A stretch of DNA of 64,000 nt from Tetrastigma voinierianum (GCA_016808115.1 JAEQBH010000651.1:2232001-2296000); one strand, 5' to 3'; positions 13,011-24,690 are shown, counted from the first letter of the stretch. The notes: generated by a model not told the origin, from the sequence alone. Program-made: numbers and translations.

Positions 13011-13565
13011 AGACCAAGGCACAGCCACGACAAGCACATCACGAGAAAAGAATTCCGCGGCCGGACAACAAGTCCTTCTATTTAATTCGGAGTAAAGCTT
13101 TTTTAGGAAATTGAAGTCTCGATGGTCGGACCTTGCGGTAACAAAGGTCTTTTCACATGGTGGAGCGGAAGTTTCACATCTTGAAAAGGCATTCACGATC
13201 GCCTGGCAGCTTGGCCAGGTACTATGGGCGAGTTTCTTCTGAACAAGCAAGTCATTCCTTTGTGACCACGAGAAGAAGTATAGTCAACGATCAGGAGTTT
13301 GAGTTCTGATCGACAGTTTGAGTGCGTCGAGTTAGCGACATTAAACGCCTGCACTGCTATCAGAGACGGCAAGTTTCTAAAACTTTGTTTTTAAGTTTTG
13401 GAGTTCTATTGTTGTTTTGACAATTTTTTATTTCTAGTTTGCATCCATGATCGATTATTACATGTTAGTTTTAATTTTAGGAGCCGGAGGTGTAGTGAAA
13501 CTGTAGTGTTCAAGTCCGAAGGGAAGTTTACAAGTGGAAGTTCTCGAAAATTTGAGGTGTTAGTA
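13011..13565 (+). other. Post-integrase spacer of element B
   Basis: This is the end of the pol region and adjoining non-coding sequence. After the last integrase-like words I see no domain. An open stretch near 13398 is short and has no recognisable motif. Confidence 0.4.
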
Positions 13566-13950
13566 TATAAAATCTCTTGGGAGACCTTCTGCGCCCCGCG
13601 TCGCGGCGTGCAGTTTCACGTCGCGAAAGTCGTTTTGAAGCTCTGAAATCCACGTCGCGGCAGTGAAATTTCATCCTGCGCGTCACGGCGGTGGATTTCT
13701 GCTGTCGCGACGTCATTTTGGCACCTCCTCACATCACGTCGAGCGTAACATTCTCACGTCTGACGTCAAATTATCGCACCACGTCGCGTCGCGGCGTGAT
13801 AGCCGCGTCGCTGGCGGTGATAACCGCATCGCGGCGATGGATTAAATACCACTCTGTCCGCGTCAGCGGCGTAAGGGCCTACGTCAGCGGCGTAGCGGGT
13901 TATACTCTGTCGCGTGGCAGTCGCCTGCCACGTCGCGGCGTGGCCTGTTC
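13566..13950 (+). repeat. GC-rich dispersed array with CGTCGCGGCG core (element B)
   Basis: More than ten close variants of 'cacgtcgcggcgtg' occur in about 385 bases, separated by irregular 10-30 base spacers. The same core occurs in both B LTRs (6880-6960 and 16990-17100). Several sites are partly palindromic. Open frames here (13663-13954) are by-products of the GC-rich repeat, since frames are open on both strands. Function unknown. Confidence 0.7.
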
Positions 13951-16819
13951 TTGAATGGTTCATTTTACCGCCACAGACCACCTTTCCTGCGAACCTAGCT
14001 CCCTCGCGCACCGTCGGGTACTTGACCTTGGGAGCTCAGTTCGATCTTTGGTGGAGACCCCTCCCTCCTCGCCCGACCAACGTAAGTCACCCTCTTTAGC
14101 CGAGTTTTAGTCATAGTGGCATTCCTGCTTGTGTACCCGATTCTAGCTTGGGTACAATAGTTTAGGGTTTCATTTATTAGTTTTTTGTGTAGTCTAGGGT
14201 CTTTTGGGAGATTCATTCGGGTTAAGTAGATTCATGGGTTTTGAGTCCCATTTAGGTTTGTTGGAGTCATTAGGTAGTTATTTAGTGAGTTGTTGTGTTG
14301 CATTAGGTGTTTGAGTTTTGTCTAGGTTAGGTAATAATACGGCGAAATGGTGCACCATGGCTTGGTCGACCACGGCGGGACCCGACTCCGTTCGACCTCC
14401 ACGTTTATAAGCGCGAGTCTTAGCGGATCGATTTAACCTGATTGCAAAACTGATCCTTCATTAAGGAGGGGTTTCATCACCCAGATGATTTCTTTGAAAG
14501 ACAATCGAGGAAGCGTTAGGCGTGCCTTATGCGACCCCCTAGATCGGCGACGTGGCGTAGTTGAGGAATTTTCATGACCTCGCTTCCGTGTCATAAAGGT
14601 CGAGGTGCGAGGTGTATTAGTCGGATGCGGTCGATCAATGGTTTTATGGCACAAATCACTGGGACCCTTTGATCGACTCGCGAGCATCGGAGCTGTGGGG
14701 TCATCCGGCGCATTATTGACCCAGAAGTAGGGGTGAAGTGGAGGGATCGACGGTGCGGGCCGTGCGGTCGATTTGAGCGGCGTTTGGCCTACATTCCCAG
14801 GTTTGGCATCATTTCATCCTTGGCGTCTTATCCCGGCGACGAATGTGTGTGAGTGACAGCCAGTTCTTCTCGGCCGCCATCATCGGATATCCCGTTCGAT
14901 ATTGGCGGAGTTATCGAGTGCATCCTCCCACATGCGCAGGAATGCGGGGACACCTTCGATATTTGGCTTTATCTGAGAGCAAGCGCAGGTATATTGGACG
15001 GCTCTTGACTGGCTCCACTGATAAAAGCCATATCATTGGCGGGACACACACGGGTGTCATGGCTGAGAGACTCTGATTAGTCCGACCCTCGGAAGCGGGG
15101 CGAGCTTTATAGTGCTCGGGCTCGTTATGGGTCCAGGCGATCGGGAGACCTTGTCGATCCTGTTGACCACCTCCACCACCATCAGCCTCCACCTCCCGAG
15201 CCACGGCGGCACTCCTCTAGTCCTCGCGGATCTTGAGGACCGGTGCTCGCGCTTGCGGGCGTTTGGCGCTATACGGGATGAGACCCGGGAGCCGCAGGAG
15301 TCCTCGTTACCGGGACATGGAGCGTTGCGTGTGATATCTGAAGCGGTCCCATTGTCGGGCCATCATTCTCTGGCTGACGGCGGTCCCATGCGAGGCCGGC
15401 TCGCCCGGCTCTTGGCTTTCACCGGCCTCCGCCTCCGCATGATGATATTCGGGAGTTTCCTTACCCTCTATGTTTTATCACGATTAGGGACAGTTATTTG
15501 TTCAGGGGGATGTGTTCATAAGACCTTATGTTTTGGTTTGTTTAAATTACTATGTTTTGTTCTGTTTATTGTTTTGATTCCAGTAGTATGCAGTATTTTT
15601 TTTTAGTTTGGTTCCATATTGGTTATTGTTTTGTTTTTAGTATTGCATGCAGTTATTGGTGGTGTTTAGATTTAGTTTTAGTTTGTTTTACATCGCACTT
15701 TCATGTTCATGAGTCATGTGTTAGTTGTTTGATTATATTTTAGGACATTCTTGCATGTAGTAATTGCATACATGTGTGCCATGTTGAAAATTGAGGATCA
15801 TTTTTTGGATTAAGGTTTCACTATAGACGTGTTCAGTGCATACATTTGTGATCTTTCGGTAATGAGTTGAATGGAGTGAAAAGGGCTAGTGGATCAATTC
15901 GGGTAGTCAAGAAGCCGGTTCTGAAGCCTGTCACACTTTCGCTGCTGGTGACTTTGGAGTATGCATAAGTGTCGAACCAACTACTAAAGTTCGATCTGAC
16001 CTAAGGAGATTCGAACCATTTGAGTGATGGGACACCTAATCAAAGAGATTGCCATCGAGCCCCGACCAAGAAAATACAAAAACAATAGAAAAAAAAAATA
16101 TGACAAAAATAGGTATATGCATAGGAATAAGCGGGATCATCCAATCGGAATCCCGGGCACAGTCTGAGGGGCCTATCAAAGCCTAATTCCCTGAGCCAAC
16201 TGGCTGGGAGTCATTGACTTCATGCCAGATTACATGGAATGGTGGATCGTTCACGCAACCTGAGGCCATCGAGTTTGGTTGAGTGTTCGGGGTGAAGTTT
16301 GAAGGGGTAATGTCTGGTGCCACTTAACCAGCTAGTGGGAGTCACGATGGATCCTTCTGAGGAACCTTGGCTAAAACTTCTTGGCACTAGGTCTTCCTCC
16401 ATTTTTTTTGGTACATAGGACATTTCTAGGTAATGTGGACATAATCAAATGCAGTGCGTTCCTATCCTTGTCTAGTTCGCTTCTTCCTAATAGGTGGGTT
16501 GAGCTTAAGTTTGGGGGTATCGGAACCTAGGCATATTCTGGAGGCCATTCACTATAAGCACATAGGGGATTTTGGGAAAGACCATTGAACACCGTGGGAT
16601 TTGATGCACTAGTCAGTTTCACCTATCTCAATCAATTCTAGAAAGTCGAATATCTGTATGCCTTGCTGAACATCGGCCAACGATTGGGTATAGGTGATCC
16701 AATTTGATCCCATTTTTTTCGGCATACCTTGTCTTAGTGTTAGTTGCATGGTGTCGGGTGTAATGTCCTATCTGAAGTCGAGTTCTTGCCCGGACAAGCA
16801 AGAAACTAAGTTTTGGGTG
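13951..16819 (+). mobile_element. 3' non-pol region of element B
   Basis: In Athila elements this place can hold an extra, env-like open frame. Here only short open frames occur, for example 15112-15606, and I recognise no domain, signal peptide or convincing membrane-protein architecture. A hydrophobic stretch near 15480-15740 comes from T-rich DNA. A polypurine-like 'taagtttgggggtat' occurs at 16506-16520 and 'aagttttgggtg' immediately precedes the 3' LTR. Confidence 0.5.
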
Positions 16820-17907
16820 TGATGAGTGCCTAAAACACTCATCTTACACTCAGCGTCGATTCGATCATTTTCACATTTATTTTATAATAATTTTATAGTT
16901 TTTTGTGGCTGGGTCACGATTTCTGGGATGGTTACAGGTTCATTAGACGTAAAGCGACTTTTGGGGCAGTTTGGAACAATGAGGACGGCGGTATCGCGTC
17001 GCGGCGTCTGCGTCGCAGCGTCCCCGCGTGGCGTCACCATGTCTGCGGCTTCACCCGTCCACGGCGTCCCCACGTCGGCGATCCCACGTCGCTTGACGTG
17101 ACTCGAAAATCTACCTCATCATTTTAAAGTACGGATGGCTCTGCATTAGGGTATCGGGGCGTACGAGACGGAGGCACGGGTTTGAGTGAGTGACAGCGAC
17201 CGAGTGCCGGGAATTATGCGCTTTTCATTTTTCGGATATTTTAGGTTGTCATTTCTTTGTCGCAGTTTCATCTTTTCTTGGTATGTTACAGATCTCTTTC
17301 AGGGTCCATCAAACTACTGTCATGTCTGATGGATTAAAGTTTGATCTTCATGTTATTCAGTTGTTATTAATTTGTCACCTCCCCTATCTGCATTTCAGTA
17401 TATGTATGCTCGGCTGATGACATGATCTTGCTTTGGAGATCGAGATTCGAGAGATGAGGTATTCGAGGGATCTGGGTGAGTAGCCTTTGGCGGTCGGTTA
17501 ATAGAGATATTAGAACACGAAGGTGGCATTTGAGGTTAGAACATTTAAGCATTTCGAATCCCAGAGTCGAGATAGAGATATGCGGATTCTATTCACGAGA
17601 TAGGCGGATACCTCGAGAGAGGATATCTCGTAGTCAAGATCACCTCGCCATTGACATATACAAATATATTGAATAATATCTTTAGAAAAGTAATCCATTA
17701 GTGATAGGGAGATTTAACCCTAGGCGTGACACCATTAATTCATAGAATCAATAAGCTTAGTTGAAGTTTCTTACTTAAATTTACCCTAGAATCAATTATT
17801 GAATGTTAATGCGACGAGAACCTCATGGTCGAATTTGCACTCACGTGGATCGAATATCAGTACATTAAGTACACTATATTACTTGGGGCTACGTGTGCAC
17901 TTGCGCA
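16820..17907 (+). repeat. 3' LTR of element B
   Basis: It starts TGATGAGTGCCTAAAACACT and matches 6669-7805 through the 'acttggggctacg(c/t)gtgcactt' end. Long identical blocks alternate with dense short indels and missing GC-rich words. It is preceded by a G-rich polypurine tract. The end is placed at the CA of 'cttgcgca'. Confidence 0.83.
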
Positions 17908-18868
17908 CTTAGGCATTCACGTTTTGACTGTGGCAGTTTAGCGGTGAAGGAAGCGAATTAAAGGTGATGTCGCGACAAGAAGAAGCGGGGTGCGACATGC
18001 GACTAACGGTGGAAGCGGGAGACTTGGGCCATGTGGCGACAACATCTGATGTCGCAACATCGGGAACAACCATTGAAAAGCGCAGAATTTAGAATGGATG
18101 TCGCGTGAGGCCGTGATAATCGCGACAAGCGATCAAGCCCGAAACTGCAAAAGCATAAGCGTGGTGTCGTGACAACATGAGCGACCGTTCATAGGATCAC
18201 GAGAACTTTAAGTCAATGCGGCGACATGAGTTCGTGCTCCAGCGACAAGAAGCTAGTCGCAGCCCCGAATGATAACTTGGGCACAGGCACACTCTTAAAT
18301 CCACTGACCAGGTTATATTGGGATTAGGGCTGAAGCCATAAATCTGTGACTACCCGAGGAATAGTAAAGCAAGTCGGACATCAAAGGAGAGATCTGGGTA
18401 GCCTAGGCTTCACTTTTATTTTCTTTTCTTTTCTTTTTTTTTCTTTTTTTTCTTTTCTTTTCTTTATTTTAGAGCAGATGTTTGTCATTATTTTTCGATT
18501 TGCATTATTTTTCTTTGGATCCCAAGATGTTATCGTTTCTTGAAGATGAATCACGAGAATTCAATTTCTTTTCAAATTACTACGGAATGCATCAAAAGTT
18601 GAACAAATTTACGAGATTGATTATTTAGTTGAATTCTGATTATTCTTTTGATCGGAGGATCTTGTCTCATGTGATTGCCAGTGGTGAGAACCGACTTCCA
18701 TTTAGTAAGCGTTGTAGTCAGAATTGATCTTTCTGTGTCGTAATTTGCAGCATCTTGTTCATTTCGGTTCTGAATTGCTTGAATTATGGGTTTATTGATT
18801 TTGGATACGAATAAGTTTCTTATACCCCGTTAAGAGTGCACGTGCCTGGTTCAAGGAGGTCCTACGAG
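17908..18868 (+). repeat. Element C 5' LTR, middle part (GTCGCGAC-rich)
   Basis: This stretch follows B and shows the order seen in F's LTR: first scattered 'gatgtcgcgacaa' motifs (17960-18250), then a 'gattagggctgaag' block, a pyrimidine-rich run (18411-18471), and later 'ctgtgggatcga' near the end. I infer that it is the continuation of C's 5' LTR after the insertion of B. The 3' LTR copy of C lacks this part, so the assignment rests on analogy with F. No coding potential. Confidence 0.5.
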
Positions 18869-19666
18869 TGACACGGGAAGACAATCACGGGAGTAATGTA
18901 CATTTCTTTGGTATACTAACTTTTTGCTAATAGGATCTTTGAGCTTTGTAAGTTCCTTAGATAAATCCTCTTCTCACCTTAAAGTGTGAACGAGTTAGAC
19001 GACTTATCTATTTAAGCAATGGGATTTTACCTCGGGATAGTGAGGCCCGATCCGTGTTGGCCGAGATCAATCAAGGAAAATTGATCTATTTTAATTTCGA
19101 GGAAGAGTAATTTGGAGGATTATATCGCCTTGACCGATAACTTAGGAGCTAAGGTGTGAGTCCATAAAATGGGTATAGTATTCTGAAGAAAATACCCCGG
19201 CTTAGGAAGTTCTTGTTAAAAGTAGTTATCTCGTTCCCTGTAATTCGAGAGAATCAGGAAGAAGAAGATAACGAAATGTGGAGCGTGGAGAGATCCAGCT
19301 GCACTACAATTGCCTTTGAAAGATTTTGAAACTTGAGATAATCAAGAAATTAATTCGAATTATGAACTCGGGAATTGATCGTTCTATAGCATTTCTCTTG
19401 ATGTGTCTTCTACGATAAGCTATTCGATATTCATTTCTTTTTGTAGGAATTTATTTTCCTTCATTTGTTTATTCGATCCTATTTGGTGTTCATTTCTCTT
19501 TGAACTAGTTAATTTCCCGGCTTTCATGTTGGACACCCATATCAATTTATGGTCAATTAGTATTAATTTTCGGTAGTCGGGAGTAGTTGATGAAAAATTC
19601 TTGAGATCTGTGGGATCGATATACGGCTTAAATCCATTTTATTACTTGTCGAGCTGTGCACTTGCA
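18869..19666 (+). repeat. Element C 5' LTR, part shared with the 3' LTR
   Basis: From TGACACGGGAAGACAATC the sequence matches 21319-22135 in order, including the 'gggagtaatgtacatttcttt', 'aaagtagttatctcgttcc' and 'acgaaatgtggagcgtgga' blocks. Small indels are frequent. It ends near 'ctgtgcacttgca', the usual Athila-like end. Confidence 0.75.
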
Positions 19667-19767
19667 GAATTTGGATAAAACCAATAAATTAAGTCGTTTA
19701 CCTAAGAGATTTTTTGGTTATGATAGTATTATGTCTCGACAAGTTGATGTGCTTTATTTGCACAGGA

Positions 19768-20190
19768 TTAGTTAATAGTCGCTTTGGTAATAGTGTCATA
19801 GAATTTGTATATGTATTTGGTCACAACAAGTTTTATGGTCTTAGTTAGGGGTTAGATAATAGTCCTTTGGTAATAACGATCATAAATGTTTGTACATGTG
19901 TTTTGGTCTAACAAGTTTTATGGCGCCGTTGCGAGTTAGATAATAGTCATTTTGTTAATAACGTCATAAATTTGTACATGTGTTTTAGTCTTAACAGTTT
20001 TATGGCGCCATTCTTAGGGAGTTAGTTAATAGTCCTTTGGTAATGAGTGGTCATAAATTTAATATGTATTTGGTCACAACAAGTTTTGAATTGCCGTTGC
20101 CGAGGATTAGATAATAGTCCTTTGGTAATAACGTGTAGAATTTGTACATGTGTTTCAGTCTAACAAGTTTTATGAAACGCCCAGATTAAG
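19768..20190 (+). repeat. Five 84-bp tandem units carrying the primer site of element C
   Basis: Units start at 'ttag(a/t)taatagtc' at about 19768, 19852, 19936, 20022 and 20107, spacing 84-86. Each runs through 'ggtcataaatttgtacatgtgtttt', '(t)aacaagtttta' and, in at least two units, TGGCGCCGTTGC or TGGCGCCATTC. The tRNA-Asp-type primer site lies within the repeated unit, so it has been duplicated several times with decay. Confidence 0.75.
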
Positions 20191-20374
20191 TGATCAAAAA
20201 CTGTGATAATATTCGGACAAAGTAAATACTAATTTGGACATTTTTAAAAGAAAAAGAACAAAAATAGCATTTCAAGCAGTGACTCTTTTAGCCACTGACC
20301 TTTAACAAACCAAATTGAAAATGTTTGTTGATTAAGCTAATCCTATTGATCTAAGTGTACTTTGATTTCAGGAA

Positions 20375-21100
20375 GGCCGGCTCATCTGACCATGACGGAT
20401 AAAGTTAGGCGGTGTAGCCAACCGGGAATGTCTGACCAAAAAAAAGACCTCGGAGCATGACACTATGGAGAATTTATGAATTCATTCATCCTGATAAATG
20501 TTAGCAATAGAACAGCCCGTGATGCTAATGATTTTGAGCTCGAACCGGCCTTGATAACCATGGTCCAAGGAACCAGATTATTTGGTTGTTCCGAAATCCC
20601 AATGAACACTTGGGGCGATTTACGAGATAGCAAATTCAATTAGGGTCAGATGGTGTGGGCGAAGTTATTCGGTGCCAGTTGTTCCCATTCTCTTTCTGAG
20701 ATATGGCTGCTGACATGGTTTAACTCCCTACCATATGAATACATTGCCACATGGAAGGAGCGTGAGAAACTATTTCGACAAGTTCTTTACCCCGTCACTT
20801 CCTCTGAACAAAGAAGGAAATTACTAATTCCAAACATGGGAAAGTGAGAACATGTATCGTGATAGGAAAGATCTTCTTGAATACAACATTAGCTCATTTG
20901 AATTTTAGGAGAAATGGCGGAAATTTGAGCAAGATGTGATGGACAAATTATCGACCATAGAGCTTGTTTGGATGCATTGATACATTGGTTGAATGAAGAA
21001 GTCAACTAAAAGCTAAAAAGCGAAGCGAGTCGTGGAAAGAATGAGATTACCTGAAAGAAGAACCTCACAAATCGAGATGTGAGGAAAGAATTTGAAATTA
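20375..21100 (+). pseudogene. Gag capsid remnant of element C (Athila/Tat type)
   Basis: Near 20533 the frame reads FELEPALITMVQ, matching the Athila/Tat Gag start motif (FELKPALIxMVQ). Near 20706 it reads LTWFNSLPYEYIATW followed by EREKLF and a basic RRKLL, matching the conserved ARAWLxSLPxGSITTW...EKFL...LR block of the plant Gag capsid. The two parts lie in different frames with stops between. No zinc knuckle, protease or RT follows before the polypurine tract. Confidence 0.7.
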
Positions 21101-21190
21101 CATGACTAAGACAGGGAGTTTCTCACTCTTCCCTACCTTTGTACTAATTGCATTTGAGTTAGTGAATTGTTAAGTTTTATATTTGAAGTA

Positions 21191-21205
21191 GCATGATTGC
21201 AAGTT
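21191..21205 (+). other. Polypurine tract of element C
   Basis: 'gcaagtttgggggaa' is a typical Athila/Tat plus-strand primer tract. In an intact element the 3' LTR would start within a few bases. Here recognisable LTR sequence starts only at 21319, which suggests that the beginning of the 3' LTR has been deleted or replaced. Confidence 0.65.
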
Positions 21206-21318
21206 TGGGGGAATTTATTTTTCTCTTGCATGGAATGTTTAACTATTGAATATGAGAAATATTAGAAATTGTCAATTTTCTGCATGATAAAAATAAATAG
21301 AGTTGTATTTATTCTGAG

Positions 21319-22135
21319 TGACACAGGGAAGACAATCCTGGGAGTAATGTACATTTCTTTGAAGGTATACTAACCTGCTATTAGGGATCCTTTGAGCTTT
21401 GTAAGTTCACTTAGATAAATCCTCTTCTCACTTGAAGTTAAGAACGAGTTGAACGACTTATCACATTTAAATGACGAGAGATTTCACCTCGGTCGGATAG
21501 TGAGGCCAATCCAGAGTGTTAGGCCGAGATCTAATCAAGGAAAGGTTGATCTATTTTAATTTCGAGGAAGAGCTAATTTGGAAGTTGTATATCCTTGCTT
21601 GGCCAGATAGCAGGGCTAAGGTGTACGGAGTCCATAAAATGGGTATGAAGTATTGCAAAGAAAAATACCGGCAAGGAGTTCTTGTTAAAAGTAGTTATCT
21701 CGTTCCTGTAATTCGAGAGAATGCTAGGGAAGAAGAAGACAACGAAATGTGGAGCGTGGAGATCGGTACTACAATTGCCTTAGACGAATTTTGAAACTTG
21801 AGATAATCGATAATCAAGAAATTAATCTAGCATGAACTACGTGAATTGATCGCTCACTATGACTGCTTTCGATGTGTCTTCCTACGATAATCGTTCAAGA
21901 TTCATTTCTTTTGTAGGAATTTATTTTCCTTCATTTGTTTTATTTCCGCCTATTTGAAATGTCTTACTTTCTTCTCTTCTTTCGAATCAGTTAATTTCCC
22001 AATTTTTCATGTTGGACAATACCCATCGACTGGCAATCCAACGGCGGTTTGACTTTTCGGCGTCGCGCAATGACGAAAATTCTGAGATCCCGTGGATCAT
22101 ATCCGATTCGAACCATTTTATCGTCAATCGCACTA
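21319..22135 (+). repeat. Element C 3' LTR (partial)
   Basis: It matches 18869-19666 block by block. The open frame at 21516-21794 is simply LTR sequence that happens to be open in this copy and is closed in the other. The right edge is uncertain because similarity fades near 'cgcactatatgac'. Confidence 0.7.
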
Positions 22136-23057
22136 TATGACTTCATCGAAAAACCACAATGAACTGCTCATCACAGATCTTGTTGCGATGAACGCGCCAA
22201 TACGACGGCAACGCCGTTCGAGACGAAGTTAATAACTCGCATATGTCAATTATATTATTTACCACGTTATGGTACGTTGGCGGATTGATATTATCTTCAT
22301 AATCATTCGATACGGTTTGGTCCCATCAATATCACCAATGAATGAATGAACCGCGAATACGGCAGAGGTACGACAGATCTCCACCACGGTCAGGTGATCG
22401 TGGAAGAGTTCAACAACGGATCGGTCAATGTTGATCATCACTGAGAGAACGGTAAGGCATCCCATCCATGATTTCCACGGCGAAAGAGTGATGATCTTCT
22501 GATAAAAAAAAATCGCTCAGAGAACCAGCAAACAACAAAAATATTTGCACAACAACAGAAGTCTGAATACACAATCTACTACATATGATTGATTTCATCT
22601 AAAGTATGGTCTTAACAAGATCCATCACTGTGAGAGAGTTATACTTGTCTTCTGAGATGAGGTCACAGCTACCATATCACATTTATCCTTCAAAAACACG
22701 AGATCTGGGAGTCATAATCTAGTTAAAAGAATATGGATGGACCTCACACTGAGAGAATCCACTGACTATGGTATGTCTCTCATATTACAGAGTTAAGAAA
22801 AGTGCTGAATAAAGATTTTACTTTAATTTTGACTGATATCTCAGTTCATGTCAACATTTTGCCATGAGATTTCTCTCCAAACGTGGACCTATGCATTGAA
22901 AATGTAAAAGATATTATAAGAGAGAGAAGTACACGTTACGGTAAGAAAATCTGGAATATAACAACAAGAAGAAGAAATTCAAAATCATTGGTATCTTTAC
23001 AATTGTACTACTGGTGAGAATTACTTCGTTCTTATCAATATCTGCCAATATAACACC
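22136..23057. other. Unclassified segment inside element A
   Basis: This 0.9-kb segment lies between the end of C and the protease of A, where Gag of A should be. I find no Gag or zinc-knuckle motif. A minus-strand open frame (22259-22465) ends up without recognisable similarity. Base composition around 22140-22500 is richer in 'cgg/gtc' words than the following AT-rich 22500-23050. It may be a further small insertion or badly decayed gag. Confidence 0.3.
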
Positions 23058-23840
23058 GTGAAAGTTTATACAAACGTTCTCATTGTTCTCATTCAGAAAA
23101 TCATAAAGATAACGTCGAGATTCACGTGCGTTTTGAACGATCGTGGATCCGAAAGCATAGAGAAACAGATCGCTCAGATTCGTCATTTGGCGTTGACCTT
23201 AGATCAAATGAGATACATAGCGGCGCACAAGATGTTGCATCAAACGGCGTTCCGAGACAAGGGACACAAACTCGTAGGCAAGATGGTCGCGGTTCAAAGA
23301 GCATATGCAATGAAAGCAATGGAAGATACCGACGCTTCAGATGTGATAGCCAGTAATTTCCAAATCTTTGATACTACTATACATGCATTGATTGACCTCG
23401 GGTTAATTCACTCATATATTTGCACTAACATACCCAACTTGGGTAAATTACCGAGGAGTGAAACCGAGTATGACATCTTGGTGATGAAACCGCTTAGCCA
23501 TAGTGTTATTGTGCACAGAGTGTATAGAGATTGTCCCATCAAAATACGAGAGTATGAATTTTTGAGAGATTTGATTGAGTTATCCTTCAGGGAGTTTGAT
23601 GTGATATTGGGGATGGACTGGTTGTCCCGACACCGAGCGATAGTCGACTGTAAAATGAAACGAGTGATCTTAAGGACACCGGATGAGGATGAAGTGACTA
23701 CTCCGAGAGGTCAAACTTACCTATCTATCAGATATCCAGCCACCTTTAACAATGGTGTGTGGAAAGGATGTGAAGCCTCACTGGCTTTCTATGTGATTGA
23801 TACTAAGAAAGGTATGCCTACTGTATCCGATATCCTCTAA
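23058..23840 (+). pseudogene. Gag end and protease of element A
   Basis: The longest open frame of the window (260 codons) covers the end of Gag and the retroviral-type aspartic protease. Around residues 84-113 it reads 'RAYAMKAMEDTDASDVI' then 'HALIDLGLIHSYI', where the family has ALIDPGSTHSYI, so the catalytic Asp is kept but the flap of the active-site triad is altered. Further on come VYRDCPIKI and FDVILGMDWLSRHRAIVDC, which is the diagnostic chromovirus protease end. It is open here but continues out of frame into RT, so the polyprotein is broken. Confidence 0.82.
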
Positions 23841-24690
23841 TTGCTAGTGACTCTTCCCACTTGCTCCGAAAGAGTTTCCAGGATCGCCTCACGTAGGAGA
23901 TCGGAAGCTTTTCTATTGACGCCGCATCAGCCACACCTAGCATCCATTACAATCGCACGTAATGGCCTCACCAGAGCTAAAGGAATTGAAATTGCATTTG
24001 CAAGAACTACTAGAAAAGGGTTTATTCGACCAAGTGTATCACCACGGGAACTCCCGTGCTTTTTTGGTTAAAAACAGATGGTACACTTTGGCCATGTATT
24101 GATTACAAACATTAACCAACAAGTTAACAAGAAAGAATAAGTATCCGTTACTCCAATTAATACTGTTTGACCACTGAAAGGAGCAAGCATTTTCAAGACT
24201 GACTTGCGATCCGGTACCACGCTGAGAATTAAAGATGCATGCATAGTCGGTGTTTAAGACGCGATATGGACATTATGAGTTCTTTGTAATGCCGCTTGAT
24301 TGACAAATGCTCCAAATCCGCCATAGACCTAATGAATCTGGGTTTTCGACCATATGTGGATCATTATCGTGAAGACCACACAACATTCTCAGACTAAGAC
24401 GGAAAGTCATGAGACACACCTTCGAAAGAAAGCGAGACTTCTGAGAGAAAAGAGCAAATGGGGCGAAACCCAGTATGTGAGTTTTGCTGAATGAAGTGTC
24501 CTTTTCGCACATTGTATCGAAAGAAGGAACTGAGAGATCCAAAGAAAATAGAAGTGGTTGTTGAATGGAAGCCACCAAGAAATATTACAGAAGTGCGTAG
24601 TTTCCTGGGACTGGCAAGATATTACAGAAGATTTGTTAAGGGGTTTTCTATGACTGCAGCCCCGATGACGAGATTGCTCTAAAAAAATGT
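23841..24690 (+). pseudogene. Reverse transcriptase remnant of element A
   Basis: Broken RT pieces in all three frames. Near 23960 'ALPELKELKLQ'-like, near 24050 'GTPVLLV', near 24195 'IFKTDLRSG', near 24260 'TRYGHYEFFVMPL', and near 24325 'DLMNLGFRPYVDH' follow the expected order of Del/Tekay RT. The (F/Y)xDD catalytic box should follow the last motif but is not readable. The last piece (24540-24680) reads VRSFLGLARYYRRFVKGFS. Multiple stops and indels make this non-functional. Confidence 0.8.

Larger units (their letters stand above)
6669..17907 (+). mobile_element. Element B: full-length Athila/Tat-type Ty3/gypsy element, decayed
   Basis: Both LTRs start TGATGAGT followed by a short inverted repeat, and they match each other (6669-7805 and 16820-17907). 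A tRNA-Asp-type primer site follows the 5' LTR. Gag-protease remnants (8.0-10.25 kb), RT/RNase H (10.85-11.99 kb) and integrase (12.0-13.0 kb) follow in Athila/Tat order. After these comes a 3.8-kb region without recognisable domains and a polypurine tract before the 3' LTR. All coding segments are broken by frameshifts and stops. It inserted into the 5' LTR of element C. No clean target duplication was seen; ACGAT before the element and ACGTT at 17918-17922 are only suggestive. Confidence 0.85.
6367..22135 (+). mobile_element. Element C: non-autonomous, gag-only Athila-like element
   Basis: The left end is TGATGAGCTTAAAAGTCATC, the small inverted repeat typical of Athila-type LTR starts. Its 5' LTR is interrupted by element B (6669-17907) and continues to about 19666. 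A primer-site array follows (19768-20190), then a gag remnant (about 20375-21100), a polypurine tract (21191-21205) and a partial 3' LTR (21319 to about 22135). The segments 18869-19666 and 21319-22135 match closely. No protease, RT or integrase is present between gag and the 3' LTR. The whole thus looks like a gag-only derivative dependent on relatives. The first part of the 3' LTR seems deleted. The left boundary is inferred from LTR style, not from a paired copy. Confidence 0.6.

Noticed and set aside
15112..15606. 164-codon open frame in the 3' part of B, possible env-like protein
   Set aside because: No signal peptide or recognisable domain; the hydrophobic end comes from T-rich DNA and no coding-like pattern was seen.
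22259..22465. 68-codon minus-strand frame as a captured host gene
   Set aside because: No similarity that I can name and no splice or start context; kept only as part of the unexplained segment.
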